From: Setophaga petechia
Lineage: Eukaryota; Chordata; Aves; Passeriformes; Parulidae
Assembly (NCBI GenBank): GCA_024362935.1
Contig: JANCRA010000017.1
Coordinates: 20,882,501 to 20,946,500, forward strand
Direction of reading: 5' to 3'
DNA length: 64,000 nucleotides
This document shows positions 43,158 to 55,905 of this stretch, in pieces. Made by a program: the position numbers and the translations under genes. The first letter of the stretch is position 1, and each line of letters begins with the position of its first letter. Under the pieces are notes generated by a model. The model searched no databases, was not told the origin of the DNA, and worked only from the letters and a program-made list of their open reading frames with translations.

Positions 43158-44400
43158 GCTGAGCAGGGGGCAGGAGCTGAGCAGGAGCTGGGCAGGAGCT
43201 GGGCAGGAGCTGGGCAGGAGCTGGGCAGGAGCTGGGCAGGAGCTGGGCAGGAGCTGAGCAGGGGGGGCAGGAGCTGAGCAGGAGCTGGGCAGGAGCTGAG
43301 CAGGAGCTGGGCAGGAGCTGGGCAGGAGCTGGGCAGGAGCTGGGCAGGAGCTGAGCAGGGGGGGCAGGAGCTGAGCAGGAGCTGAGCAGGGGGGGCAGGA
43401 GCTGGGCAGGAGCTGGGCAGGAGCTGGGCAGGAGCTGAGCAGGAGCTGAGCAGGAGCTGGGCAGGAGCTGAGCAGGAGCTGAGCAGGGGGGGCAGGAGCT
43501 GGGCAGGAGCTGGGCAGGAGCTGGGCAGGAGCTGAGCAGGGGGGCAAGAGCTGAGCAGGAGCTGAGCAGGGGGGGCAGGAGCTGAGCAGGAGCTGAGCAG
43601 GGGGGGCAGGAGCTGAGCAGGGGGGCAGGAGCTGAGCAGGGGGGCAGGAGCTGAGCAGGAGCTGGGCAGGAGCTGGGCAGTGGGGGCAGGAGCTGGGCAG
43701 GAGCTGGGCAGGAGCTGGGCAGGAGCTGGGCAGGAGCTGGGCAGGGGGGGCAGGAGCTGAGCAGGAGCTGAGCAGGAGCTGAGCGGGGGGGCAGGAGCTG
43801 AGCAGGGGGGCAGGAGCTGAGCAGGGGGGCAGGAGCTGGGCAGGGGGGCAGGAGCTGGGCAGGAGCTGGGCAGGAGCTGGGCAGGAGCTGGGCAGGAGCT
43901 GGGCAGGAGCTGGGCAGGAGCTGGGCAGGAGCTGGGCAGTGGGGGCAGGAGCTGGGCAGGAGCTGGGCAGGAGCTGGGCAGGAGCTGGGCAGGAGCTGGG
44001 CAGGAGCTGAGCAGGAGCTGAGCAGGAGCTGGGCAGGAGCTGGGCAGGAGCTGGGCAGGAGCTGGGCAGGGGGGGCAGGAGCTGAGCAGGGGGGCAGGAG
44101 CTGAGCAGGGGGGCAGGAGCTGAGCAGGGGGGCAGGAGCTGGGCAGGAGCTGGGCAGGAGCTGAGCAGGAGCTGAGCAGGAGCTGAGCAGGGGGGGCAGG
44201 AGCTGAGCAGGAGCTGAGCAGGGGGGGCAGGAGCTGAGCAGGAGCTGAGCAGGGGGGGCAGGAGCTGAGCAGGGGGGCAGGAGCTGGGCAGGAGCTGGGC
44301 AGGAGCTGAGCAGGAGCTGAGCAGGAGCTGGGCAGGAGCTGGGCAGGAGCTGGGCAGGAGCTGGGCAGGAGCTGGGCAGGAGCTGGGCAGGAGCTGGGCA
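43158..44400 (+). repeat. Large minisatellite, 11-bp unit GAGCTGGGCAG, over 100 copies
   Basis: Units GAGCTGGGCAG and GAGCTGAGCAG run for 1.24 kb, punctuated by G-run insertions (GGGGGGGCAG) at irregular intervals. The GGGCAGGAGCTGGGCAGGAG pattern contains the GGGCAGGAXG-like core known from classical hypervariable minisatellites. All three minus frames stay open for 427-546 codons because 11 is coprime to three; not genes. Confidence 0.98.
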
Positions 44401-47251
44401 CACCTGCCCGCACACACAGCCCGGGGAAGGCCTCTCTGCTCCCCACTGCTCTCCTCTGAACCCCTCTGCCCCTCACTGCTCCCCTCTCATCCCCACTGCC
44501 CCCCACTGCCCCACAGCCTGTCAGGTGTCCACAGCCCCACAAAAGCCCCCCCAGCCCCAGGAAAGTCCTTGCAGGGCTGGGACCTCCCTGGCAGAGTCAC
44601 CACCCGGACACGAGCCTGGCAGGGGTGTGAGCTCCTCCAGTCAATGGAAAATATTAAATAACCAGACAGGACATTAAGGTAAATTCAGCACTAGGTGGAA
44701 AATGGAATTGCCCAGGAATATGATTTATAAACAAATATTGACCCCTAAGGCTTTGCTCTGGTCAGAGCCTCTTGAGACTGCTTGGGTTTGCACCAGAGCC
44801 AAGGCTCCGTGCTGGAAGTGCTCGAAGGGAAAAGTGGGTAATAAATAGTGCAGAATTTCCCAGCACAAAATAAAGTTTCGTGTTTTCTACCCAGCTCCAC
44901 AGGAGAATTTTCAGTATTATGCATTAGTTGAATTTTAGAGTGGTTCAAGTAAATAGATCACAAATAGCAAAGGAAATGTGTTTCAATAACACAGGTGTCC
45001 ACATAAATATATGCATGAACCCTGGCACATATTTTTATTTTGCTAAGAATTGAAAAGTTGCCCTCTGGCATCTCTCACTGTTGTTTGCTGTAAATCTCAG
45101 ATGAAAACGCAAACAGGAAAGGGCACAAAACTCATTGGTAATCCTGAGGAAACACTGCCTCAGCCCCAGAGGCCAAGATCACCCAAGGCTGCTCACGAAA
45201 CCTTGTGCCAATAACTAAACAGCAGCTGGACAGCTCAGAACTGTGGGTGCCATTCAAAGGGGACACCCCAGGCAGAGAGCTCACAGAGCCCAGGTAAATG
45301 CACTGACCTGTGCAGCTGAGCCCACAGTGCATCCCCACCAGCTCCTGCCTTGAGCTCTCTGTCCCTGTCCCTGTCCCCATCACCCTGCTCATCTCCCCCT
45401 CCTCAGCCTCACTCACCCTCACCCAGAGCTGCAAGGTGTACAGGCCATGTCCACATTACACAGCCTTTTTTGTCATATTTTGCTCTAGATAATCTCTAAT
45501 CTGCTTCTTCTGACATTCCCTGCATTGTGTCTGCATTAAACTGAATATGGCACCAGAGAAAGTGAAAAAGATGGTATTTTAAAACACAACTTAATGACAA
45601 AACTATTTGTTTGACAGTGCAGAAAGGAACAGAGCTCTAAGTTTCCCTAAAGAATATCAAATGCTTTGACTATGAAACAGCATCTGGATTCCCCATGGAA
45701 ACATTGATCTGATGGGATGTCAGAGGCAAAGACAGCACCAGACACACCCAGTTCTGCATTCAGCCCAGTTCAGCCCCTTGCAGTGGGGTCCTGGGTGCCC
45801 AATCACTCTGCCAGAGACTGGGCCAGCAGACAAATGGCTCTACCTGGTCACAGTTCCATCGTGTTTGGAAATTCACAGCTCATACTGCTTGCAAATCTGC
45901 CAGTGGCACAAGAAATCCTGTATTTGTCTGAGCAATGGTCAAGAATCTTATCTTTACTGGAACAGAATCTTGGGATTTGGCCAAGTAATTGGCTTTAGGC
46001 CCCAGGCATTCCAGACACACAGATGTTTGTCCTGCCTGCACTCCATGCCTGCCCTGCTCCCTCAGGGTGCTCCCACTGATGCAGCCAGAGGCCAGTGGTA
46101 GAAAGGAAGGGAGGTAACTCAGCATCACTGTCTGCACCCTCCTGAACCGCAGTGGAGATGAGACAAAAAGAGATTTGAAATGCTTTAAAGCAAACACAGT
46201 TTTAACTATGAACCACATCTTTTGGCCACAAGCAGCCCTGAAATGCCTGGTTCCTTGAGGTATCAGACCACAGCTAAAACTCTCAGATGATGTATTTGCA
46301 AAATAGCCTCACTGCCTGCATTTGGCTTTCTCGTCTGTTTTTCAGCTATTAACTCCTCTGCCAGTGATACTTGCTGAGATTAATTTTCAAGCAACAAAGA
46401 GCTAATGTGCTCTCTCCTCTCCTCAGCTGGGCAACCACAGCTCCCAGCTCACATTGCCCATTTCCTCTGCTTCAGGAACTGTGCTAGAAGGAAGAAAAGT
46501 CCTTCTCTCCAAAGAAACAGCCAAGGAAGAACTCAGAGGACTTAACCAAATCAAACCAGCTTCCATTTCTGCTCTTAAAACACTTGTCTCCTACAAGGTT
46601 GCTGTGATTAACTAACTCACTCTGCTTGCTCCACGAAGCAGATGCTCCTTTTTAAACCCTGCATTTCTTGAAAATGAGACACCCTCACCCCTTACCCAGC
46701 CTCCTGCCCTTCCAGAGTTACTCAGGGAGCACAATTATCCCAGACAGGCTGCCCATAATCGTCCAGGTCCTGATTCCTCTCCAAGCTGACTCCAAACTGG
46801 GCTGAGCCCCTGTGCTCCTGGTGGTACAGGCAAACTGCCCCACTCTCTGTGGCTCTGCTGGGGGAATGCTCCTGCTCCTGCCCACACACATCCCTTATCC
46901 CATTTGGCTAAACGAGCTCATCAGCATCATCAGCTGCCTCTCTAACCCAGCCCATTTGAGCTGAAAAAGGACAAAGTTGTGGCAGGTGCAGGGTGAGAGC
47001 TGCTGTGGGTGCCTGGGCAGGAGGAGCTGAGCAGGTCAGAAAAGCCTGTGGGCATGGGCAAAGTGGAGAGACCCAGGCAGGGCATGAACAGTGTGGGACA
47101 GCGCTGCTGCTGGGCAGTGCCCTCGGGCTCACAGCAAAACCTCCTGCCAGGCTCCCACAGCAGGAATGACTTTTTCTTTGTTTAGTAAAGTTTCTCCCCT
47201 GCAGAGGAGCAGCTCTCTGGACACTCAGTGTGCCCAGCTCTCCCAGCACAG
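44401..47251. other. Unique DNA, no gene seen
   Basis: About 2.85 kb, GC-rich at the left edge, otherwise AT-rich. A 129-codon frame at 45712-46101 (plus) has no recognisable domain. No transposon is detected. Confidence 0.5.
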
Positions 47252-47350
47252 CCCTCCAGCAATGCCCAGCCCTTCAGCAATGCCCAGCCCTTCAGCAGTG
47301 CCCAGCCCTCCAGCAGTGCCCAGCCCTCCAGCAGTGCCCAGCCCTTCAGC
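47252..47350. repeat. Minisatellite, 18-bp unit, about 5.5 copies
   Basis: The unit CAGCCCTTCAGCAATGCC has CTCCAG and AGTGCC variants. An 18-bp period keeps both strands open. Confidence 0.94.
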
Positions 47351-47807
47351 CCCAGCGTGCCCAAGAGGTGCCAGGGCAGCTGCACAGGCTGCCTTGGGAA
47401 GGCGGCCCAGAGACAACGTCAAACAGCAAAGATCTGCACAAGTAATTTAGAAGTGGTTCAAACAGCTCATTAATTTAATTTATAGGGAAAAGCTGTCAGC
47501 CTTAATTTTAGTTAAACACTGAACCACAGGTGAACCTTGTGCCTGTGCAAACTGCCAAGAGAAAACTGCACGTTTTCTCATCCAGCACCCCGTGCCCTTA
47601 TTAACCCGTGCCAGGAAGGTGGGAAAAGCAGCACAATAACTTCCTGGGAAGCCCAGGAGTTCTCTGGGCGCTGGCACATCTGCAGGCTCTGTGTCTGCAG
47701 CAGAACCACAACAGCAGCTGTGTTTCCCCAAAGCCACAGCTGCTGCAAAAGCAGAGTGCTCTCGGCTGAAGGGCCAGAGCTGCTCTCCCTGCCAGGCTGG
47801 AGGGGCA

Positions 47808-47846
47808 GGCTCTGCTGGGCAGGCTCTGCTGGGCAGGCTCTGCTGC
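47808..47846. repeat. Tandem repeat, 14-bp unit, 2.8 copies
   Basis: GCAGGCTCTGCTGG repeats without change. Confidence 0.92.
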
Positions 47847-50800
47847 AGGTGGCATTTGCCCTTCGCAGGTTTTCCAGCTCCTCCTTCGTGCCCAAGGTCT
47901 GTCTGTTTGTACCTGCAGCACGGGTGGGATTACAGGACCTTTGAGAGCTCCTGTGCTGCCCTGTGAGCCCCTCTCTGTGTTTGTGGCTCTGATGGGCTTG
48001 GAGCTGCCTTTCTGCTCCTCTCCTCACCGAACCAGGGGCAAGGCACTGCCCCAGAGGGCTCCCAGCTTGTTTCTGGGCAAGGCTAACAAGCACCTCCCAG
48101 AGACAGACACAGGCTCCTTCTGGAGAGAAATGGGGACTCGAGTGCCTCTCCCTGCAGCTCTGGCCCAAACTCCCAGCCTGGGGACATCCCCTGATAGCAG
48201 GCATAGTTCCTTCAAGCCTCCCACTGAAAGTGAGCCTGACCAGGAGGGATGAACGTCAGACTGTACAGAAAGCCCTTCTGTGGTGCCAAGCTCCTTGCCA
48301 AGGCTGGCTCAGCAAGCAAACTCCCTCCAGGACAAACCAGGAGGGATGACCCTGCCAGTGGGGGCTGGCAGCATAAAGTTTCTACGGCTGCCCGAGCTCC
48401 CCAACTCATTTTGGGCAAAGCAGCTGGAACACATCCCCATCTGCAAGCAGGAGCCAGGTGTTTGTGCCCCTGCACTGTGGCAGGAAACGATTCCTCCAAG
48501 ATTTAAGAAGGCATGGCCTTTTCTCTTGGTGTTTGTAAGCCTCTGCTTTGGAAGCAAGGAAAAACCCAATACATTTCTCAAAGCTCCTGTTATTCCCTGC
48601 CAGGTGAGGTCCAGCCAGCTGCTTCCCCTCCATGAGCAGCCTTGTGCAGGGCAGGAGTGGCCCCCAGCACCAGCCTGGGGCAGGCCCATGGCACCCCCCC
48701 TGCCAGGTCCCACCCCCAGGATTCAGTGCAGACCCCCCTCCACTGCCACGTCTCTTTCTGCATTCCAGCTGCACGGGTTTTTCCCATCCTCCTTACTCGG
48801 GGCTTTGTTTTAAGAGCTCATCCTCCACAGTAATTTCATAGGTTTCTATTCCTAGCACCAGGAGAGGGAAGGGAGAATCTAATAATATTGATGAATAACC
48901 AAGCTCTGCTAAGAAGTCTGCCTTTTCTTTAACTTAAGAAACACCTGCTAGGAAAAGTAAGAAGGGCACGTCACCACAGACTGCAACAACACAAAGTGAC
49001 ACGTGTGGGACCCCGTTCCAGGCACATCATCAGCATCAGGGAAAACAGAGCACTGAGGCTTCAAAGAGCTGGGACAGGCTACAAAACAGATCACAGCAAG
49101 TGACACCTGACAGGTGAACCCTGCTGAAAGCACATGTGGCCTTTCCTTTGAACAAACACCCACCCATTTCCTGGGCTTGTCTGTCGTGTTGAGATCCACC
49201 CACCAAAGAGAACTGGAATAAACAGCACGGGCAGGGTGAGGCTGGCAATGGCTTTTGGGCTGCCTGGCACACATCCTTCCACGTGATCCATGCTGGTGGC
49301 TGAGCCTCCCCTTGGAAACCAGCTCAGCCCCTGGCCCAGCACAGCCACAAGCACAGGCAGAGCCAGGGCCATCAGCACAATGGGTGTGCAGGGATTGCTC
49401 TGGGGCAACAGGGGACCTGATAAAATGGTGATGGAAGGAAACATGCTCAAAGGGATTTCATCAGAGTTCACGTGGAAAGAGGAGAAAGAAAGCAGTAAGG
49501 GAAAAATAATATTAAACTGCAACTGATACCTTTTGTGCTGAATGTAGAGCAGGTTCTTTATTATCTCCAGGAGCAACATTCAATGCCTGGACTACAGCAG
49601 GGAGCTAAAGGCAGCCAAACAGCTCACTGGAGCTTTGACAAAATACACAGGGAGCAGAGCAGGATGAAGAGGGGGCCCTGGAGCTCCCCTGGCCCTGCTG
49701 GGGTCCCCAGCACAAGCAGAGTGCTGAGGCCCCTCTGCAGCAGCCCCTGCCCCATCCCCGTGTTTGGGATGAGCAGCACGGACACCTGCCATGGACTGAG
49801 TCAGGCAGCAGATGCAGGAGTGACAGACTGGTTTCTCCTGCAAGTGCATGCCAGGAGACATAATTAACAAGGAAAATTAAGAAATAAGAGGCTGCATTTT
49901 TTAAAAATGATTTCTATTCAATATTCCTCCTCCATCCTAAGTGGAGGGAAGCTGTCCACCCACAAAGCCCCTCCTGGATCTCTGGCACTGCTGCAGCATC
50001 AGCAGGGTTTGCTGCTCTTGCCTGGCAGATGGGCACTGATTGCCCTGGGCTGCTGGGCTGGCTCCAGGCCCCGTGCCCAGGAGCCTCTGCTGCCCTTCCC
50101 TGCCTCCACAGCCCCCTGAGCCCTCCCCACACACCGAGAGGGGCGTTCTGGGAGAGGAGAGCTCTCCCAAGGTGCAGGGAATGCCAAAGGGACAAAAGGC
50201 ATTTACACGAGGTGAACTGCAGCAGGGAAGTTTGAAAAACGCCAGTGAAGGGTGTGGGTGCTGTCAGAAAGGCACAGCTTCCCAAGGAAGAGCTGCCAGA
50301 GCCACCTACAGCTCAGGAGCAGGGCACAGCCTGGGCAGGGCACAGCCCAGCTGCCAACTCCCCCAGTGCCACTCACAGCAGGCCTGGGACTCGGTAACAC
50401 CAACGGGAGAGATTGAAAATAAAATAAAAATCTGTGGCATAAAGGAAAGAATAAGAGACTGATAAATAATACATAAAACAAGAAGCAGATAGTTCTTGTA
50501 GCATTTTAAAATAACTCTTACGTGGGTATAATATACCATAAATATCAAAGCTGCACTGCAGCCCTTATGTGACAAGTCACAGACTAGTCAGAAAACACTT
50601 TCTGAGATCTGAATCATGGCCACTTATATATTCGCTTTTATTAGGCAAAAAAAAAAAAAAAGGAGAGAAAAATTAATAGCATCTCTCAGCAGAAAGTTAT
50701 TTCTAGTCTTCTACTTTGCAAAGGGAACTGTCACTCCACTATTTTGGTGGGTGTAATGGCACATGCTGTACCGACCATATGTAATCAGAGAATTAAATGC

Positions 50801-51324
50801 TGGCTCAGACATCAAGACATAATGAGATACACACATTTTTTTAATGAGAAAAATGATTGAAAATAAAGCCCAGTAGAGTGAAAAACACAGATGTCTCTGG
50901 CACGATAAAACTTTCTGGACATGTAGATCCTAAGTTGCCATTGCTGGAATTACTTAAGACTCTTCTAACTCCAAGTTGCTGCTTTCAGCTTCTCTCCCCA
51001 GGGAAGGTTTGTGCCAGCCAAGCCCCTGCAGTGACAGCCTGCCTGTGACACGGGACAGCTGTGCACAGCTGGCTTTGGGTGCAGCCCTGCAGAGGGGCTC
51101 TGAGCCCAGGGGCTGCAGCTCTGGCACCAGGGAAGGTCCTGCAGGAGCAGAGTGCCCCTGGGTGTTCCACCACCCAAAGCATCGGGGAGCCACGGACACA
51201 CAGCCCCAGCAGGAAACCTCTGCCCTGCCTGATCACACAGGGTGCAGCAGGGGCTGCCAGGCAGGAGCTGCATCCCACAGTGCCACCAGCCCTGTGCCCC
51301 ACATCCCCACCCAACCACGGGAAT
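47847..51324. other. Unique DNA, no gene seen
   Basis: About 3.5 kb of mixed composition. A 15-base A run at 50647-50661 has no retroposon next to it. Many overlapping short open frames occur in the GC-rich parts (47950-48800, 49590-50330) with no recognisable content on either strand. Confidence 0.5.
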
Positions 51325-51552
51325 GGCTCTGCCATCCTGCACTGCTGGGGGCACAGCTCTGCCAATCCTGCACTGCGGGGGGCACAGCTCTGCCATCCTG
51401 CACACAGCTCTGCCATCCTGCACTGCTGGGTGCCAATCCTGCACTGCTGGGGGCACAGCTCTGCCATCCTGCACTGCTGGGGGCACAGCTCTGCCATCCT
51501 GCACACAGCTCTGCCAATCCTGCACTGCGGGGGGCACAGCTCTGCCAAGGGT
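51325..51552. repeat. Minisatellite, 18-31-bp composite unit, about eight copies
   Basis: Modules GGGGGCACAGCTCTGCC and ATCCTGCACTGCT/GCACACAGCTCTGCC alternate with local duplications, so the period varies between about 18 and 31 bp. Confidence 0.93.
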
Positions 51553-51671
51553 GGGGGCTGGAAACCATCTCTGCAGCTGGCTGGGCTCAGTGGACAGGCC
51601 CTGAGACCTCTGTGGGCACTTCCCTTCCTCATCCTCCCCTCTGCCCCTCCAGTGCTCTCTGTCCCGTGGGA

Positions 51672-51925
51672 GGTCCTGCCCACCTCACCCAGTCCTGCCC
51701 ACCTCACCTGGGGGCTCCCACCTCACCCAGTCCTGCCCACCTCACCGAGCCAGACCAGCCCTGAGGTGGGGCCAGGTGAGAAAAGGGCTGGGGGGAAGAG
51801 CAGTGGTGAGCAGGGAGTGCTCACAGCCCTGGCACTGCACAGCTCTGGCACTGCCCCAGGAGCACTACACAGCCCTGGCACTGCTCAACAGCCCTGGCCC
51901 TGCACAGCCCTGGCACTGCCCCAGG
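51672..51925. repeat. Two short minisatellites (19-bp and about 15-23-bp units)
   Basis: TCCTGCCCACCTCACCCAG-type units span 51672-51755. GCACAGCCCTGGCACTGC-type units span 51825-51925. Both are imperfect and C-rich on the plus strand. Confidence 0.85.
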
Positions 51926-52426
51926 TGCTCCCCTCTGCCCCACTGCTCTGAGGCCCCCTGGGCGCTGCTGCCAAGGCTTCCCTCCTGCCCCACACCTGGC
52001 ACTTGGCTCCCAGATCCTCTTATCTCGCCTTCATCTTGGAGAAGGAGGGTTAAAAATACATTTTCTGTCCATCTCAAAAGGACAGAGAGGAAATACAACA
52101 GCACTTATTTCTGGCTGCAGAACTCTGATTTTTTTAGCTGGCCATAAAATTTTACCACAAAAAGGGGTCCCTGGAGGGCAGTTTTTAGAGGAGCCTGAAC
52201 TCGTGGCTACACCTGCCTCTGTCTGGCTATCACAGGCCACATGTGGCTTCACAGTGCCTCTGAGAGCAGTCTCCAGGACAATGTAATCCATAAGTTTACA
52301 TTAAATATTTCTATGACACTACTCTGTACTCTTTTTGGTTTAATTTGTCTTTAGAATTTATCCCAATGTATTAGCAAATTTCATTACTTTACACTGCTGG
52401 TAGCCTTTAGTAGGAACCCTGAGCTG
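51926..52426. other. Unique DNA
   Basis: No gene or transposon seen. It becomes AT-rich toward the CCAA-type array. Confidence 0.55.
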
Positions 52427-53515
52427 AACAAACCAACCAAAAAAACCAACCAACAGACCAACCAACCAACCAACCAACAAACCAACCGACAAACCAACCA
52501 ACCGACAAACCAAACAATCAACCACCCAACAAACCACCCAACAAACCAACCAACCAACCAACAAACCAACCAACCAACCAACAAACCAACCGACCACCCA
52601 ACCAACCGACAAACCAACCAACCGACAAACCAAACAATCAACCACCCAACAAACCAACCAACAAACCAACCAACCGACAGACCAACCAACCGACAGACCA
52701 ACCAACCGACAGACCAACCAACCGACAGACCAAACAATCAACCACCCAACAAACCAACCAACCAACAGACCAACCAACCAACAGACCAACCAACCGACAA
52801 ACCAACCAACCAACAGACCAACCAACCGACAGACCAACCAACCGACAGACCAACCAACCGACAGACCAACCAACCGACAGACCAACCAACCGACAGACCA
52901 ACCAACCGACAGACCAACCAACCAACAAACCAACCGACCACCCAACCAACCAACAAACCAACCGACCACCCAACCAACCGACAAACCAAACAATCAACCA
53001 CCCAACAAACCAACCAACCAACCAACCGACAAACCAACAGACCAACCAACCAACCAACCAACAAACCAACCGACAAACCAACCAACTGACAAACCAAACA
53101 ATCAACCACCCAACAAACCACCCAACAAACCAACCAACCAACAAACCAACCAACCAACCAACAAACCAACCAACCGACAAACCAAACAATCAACCACCCA
53201 ACAAACCAACCAACAAACCAACCAACCGACCAACCAACCAACCGACAGACCAACCAACCAACAAACCAAACAATCAACCACCCAACAAACCAACCAACCG
53301 ACAGACCAACCAACCGACAAACCAACCAACCGACAAACCAAACAACCGACCAACCGACAAACCAAACAATCAACCACCCAACAAACCAACCAACAAACCA
53401 ACCAACCAACCAACCAACCGACAAACCAAACAATCAACCACCCAACAAACCAACCGACCAACAAACCAACCAACAAACCAACCAACCAACCAACAAACCA
53501 ACCAACCAACAAATA
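52427..53515. repeat. CCAA-type array of nearly 1.1 kb with punctuated higher-order structure
   Basis: Tetramers CCAA, CAAC, CGAC and CAGAC build units such as ACCAACCGACAGACCA. A distinct module CAAACAATCAACCACCCAAC recurs nine times (about 52510, 52631, 52731, 52987, 53095, 53184, 53266, 53362 and 53427) at uneven spacing. The plus strand is almost free of T. Tryptophan-rich minus frames (VGWLVGWSVGW patterns) are artefacts. Confidence 0.97.
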
Positions 53516-55590
53516 AACCTGCCTGCACAGGCCCCTTCATGGGCCAAAACAGCAAAATTCTCCTTGACCATGCCAAGATGCATGGGGAGCAGAAGTGGAC
53601 TTTGAAGCAGGGGAAGAATTTATCAGAAATTTGATATGGAGAAGGACAAATGCAGTTTCCAAAAAGGAGAGTCTGTTTTTACAGACTGCACTATTAGGTT
53701 GGGGTTTTTTCTAGAACACTTATGATGTTTCAAATTTAATAACAGCATCTTAAAGCTATAGGATGAAATTTCCCAATTAAAATGGAAGGAAAATATTAGA
53801 AATTAAAACATCACCATCCAGTCAGACCTGGCATTTGGGTTTGCTGGTCTGACTTGAAATGAAAAACAGCACAAGACATTTTGGCAACTGCAAACCATTT
53901 TGCACATTTGTAGCTTCAATAAAAACGCTGTTGTGTAAGGCAGAAAGCTTCAATGTCAGTTTAATCTCACTGTCTCTGACAGGCACAAGCACCACTGGGA
54001 GCAGGACTGGTGTCTCCCACAGCCACAGTGCCATTGGTACCTGGGGAATCCAGCGGGTGGGGAAGGACAGGAGCACCCCTGGGGCTCCTGCTGGAGGAGC
54101 TGCAGGCCCTGGGACACCCTGCCCACCACGGACAGAGCATCTGCCAGGGTGAAGCCATCTGCCAAGTGTTAGCACCATTTCTTCCCACAGAAAATTCTCT
54201 TTTCCTGGAGCACCAGACTGAAAATTCCTGAAGAGGAACTCTGGAATGACAGAGGACTGCATAAAAAGCCAAAGTAAATCCAGGAAAACGAGATGTTTGT
54301 GCAAATGGCAGAGAATTTAGCAATGAATGGACTCAGTGTGGAACACTCGCTGCAAGGCAAGGACTGACTCAGCTCAGCTGCCTTGCAGGAAGCTCAGCAG
54401 ATGCCACAGCAGATTCCAGGCAGCTGGAGAGGCAGCACGGAAATGGAGCTGGGACCCAGCAGGGAGGGCCCGGAGCAGAGCCAGGGCTGCAGCCTGCCCT
54501 GCACACAAACTGGGAGAAAACAAATTCTGCATTTCAGCTGCAAACACCCACCCTCAGCCTCTGACCCCAGCAGGGAAAACCATTCGGGAAAAAAAAGCTC
54601 TGTGGATGAAAATCAGAGCTGTAAGGCAGTTTTGTGCAGACCAGCCAGTTCAGACAGATTCAACAGAGTCTCCTCCACACCCTGTGCCATTTGTGCCATA
54701 TCTGTTTACCATTGCACCTGAAGATGAACCTGTGGTGTTGAATTAATTACTCCAATTGAGTTTATCATTTCTAGGGTTCCCAAAGAGCAGTCCCTGCTCT
54801 GTCACACAGCCAGCAGCTGCTCTCTGCTAAGGTTTTCCTGTGGAAGTTCGAGTGGTTTGGAATAATTCCCCATCACTCTGGATTTATGTATGTTGCTATA
54901 ATCACACACATTTAATGATGCTGGATATTAAAACAGGAATTTAACATGCTTGGAAGTTTTTTTAAAAGTCCCTTAGATGCCATTAAAATCTTTATATATT
55001 GGGTGCAAGTTTTCTTTCCCAAAGGGGTCTCATTTACAGACAACTGTAACAGCAGTTGTGGGTCACAGCAGAGTCCACTGCATTACTTTCAGGGCTTTTT
55101 AGTATTACCAAATTTCCGAATTATCAGCAAATTAAAATAGAAAATTATTAACTCAAATTGAAACGAGTAACAGCCAGACATCCAGACCGTGAGCATTCAC
55201 AGCAGCTAACAAGCTGAGGCAGGGGAAAAAGCAAATTGAGAATAAAACGAGGACCAGGTGCCATCTCGTGGCTCCACAGGCACTGCACAGCACAGACGGG
55301 CCGGGGTGGATTTGTGTGCTGCGGGCACCATTGCTGGGATTTAAAGCAATCGCTGTGCTGCAATCCCTTCAGGAGGCTGCAGGCACTGCTCCAGGATTTA
55401 CAGCTTCCCTGCAGCTCTGGCTCCCACCAGAAGTCCATAAAACTTTTACCACCCAGCTCCTGCAGCACAGCCATAAATCCTGTTTGATGGCAGACAGCAC
55501 AATGGGCACAGCCTGTGAGCAGGGACCACTCCCTGTGCCAGGCTGCCAGGGCACAGCCCGGGCTGGGTCCTCACCAGGAGACCAAAGCTT
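53516..55590. other. Unique DNA, no gene seen
   Basis: About 2.1 kb, mostly AT-rich. Overlapping short frames at 53820-54750 have no recognisable content. Confidence 0.5.
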
Positions 55591-55905
55591 CTCCTGCCCT
55601 GCTGCCAGGCCACGCTGGCACTGCCCAGGTGGCTCCTGCCCCCCCAGGCCATGCTGGCACTGCCCAGGTGACTCCTGCCCTGCCAGGCCACGCTGGCACT
55701 GCCCAGGTGGCTCCTGCCCCCCAGGCCATGCTGGCACTGCCCAGGTGGCTCCTGCCCTGCTGCCAGGCCCCGCTGGCACTGCCCAGGTGGCTCCTGCCCT
55801 GCCAGGCCACGCTGGCACTGCCCAGGTGACTCCTGCCCTGCCAGGCCACGCTGGCACTGCCCAGGTGGCTCCTGCCCCGCCAGGCCATGCTGGCACTGCC
55901 CCCGT
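55591..55905. repeat. Minisatellite, 38-45-bp unit, about eight copies
   Basis: The unit contains CCAGGCCACGCTGGCACTGC then CCAGGTGGCTCCTGCC; GCTGGCA starts at 55614, 55653 and 55692 give 39 bp, with longer copies carrying CTGCTG. Variants alternate CACGC/CATGC and GGTGGC/GGTGAC. Confidence 0.95.

Noticed and set aside
42802..44542. Minus-strand frames of 427-546 codons over the 11-bp array
   Set aside because: All three frames show the same PAQLLPSSC cycle, as expected from an 11-bp repeat. No evidence of coding.
52358..53576. Tryptophan- and valine-rich minus frames resembling membrane protein repeats
   Set aside because: Translation of GGTTGGT-type repeats gives VGW and LVC patterns in several frames; hydrophobicity is a by-product.
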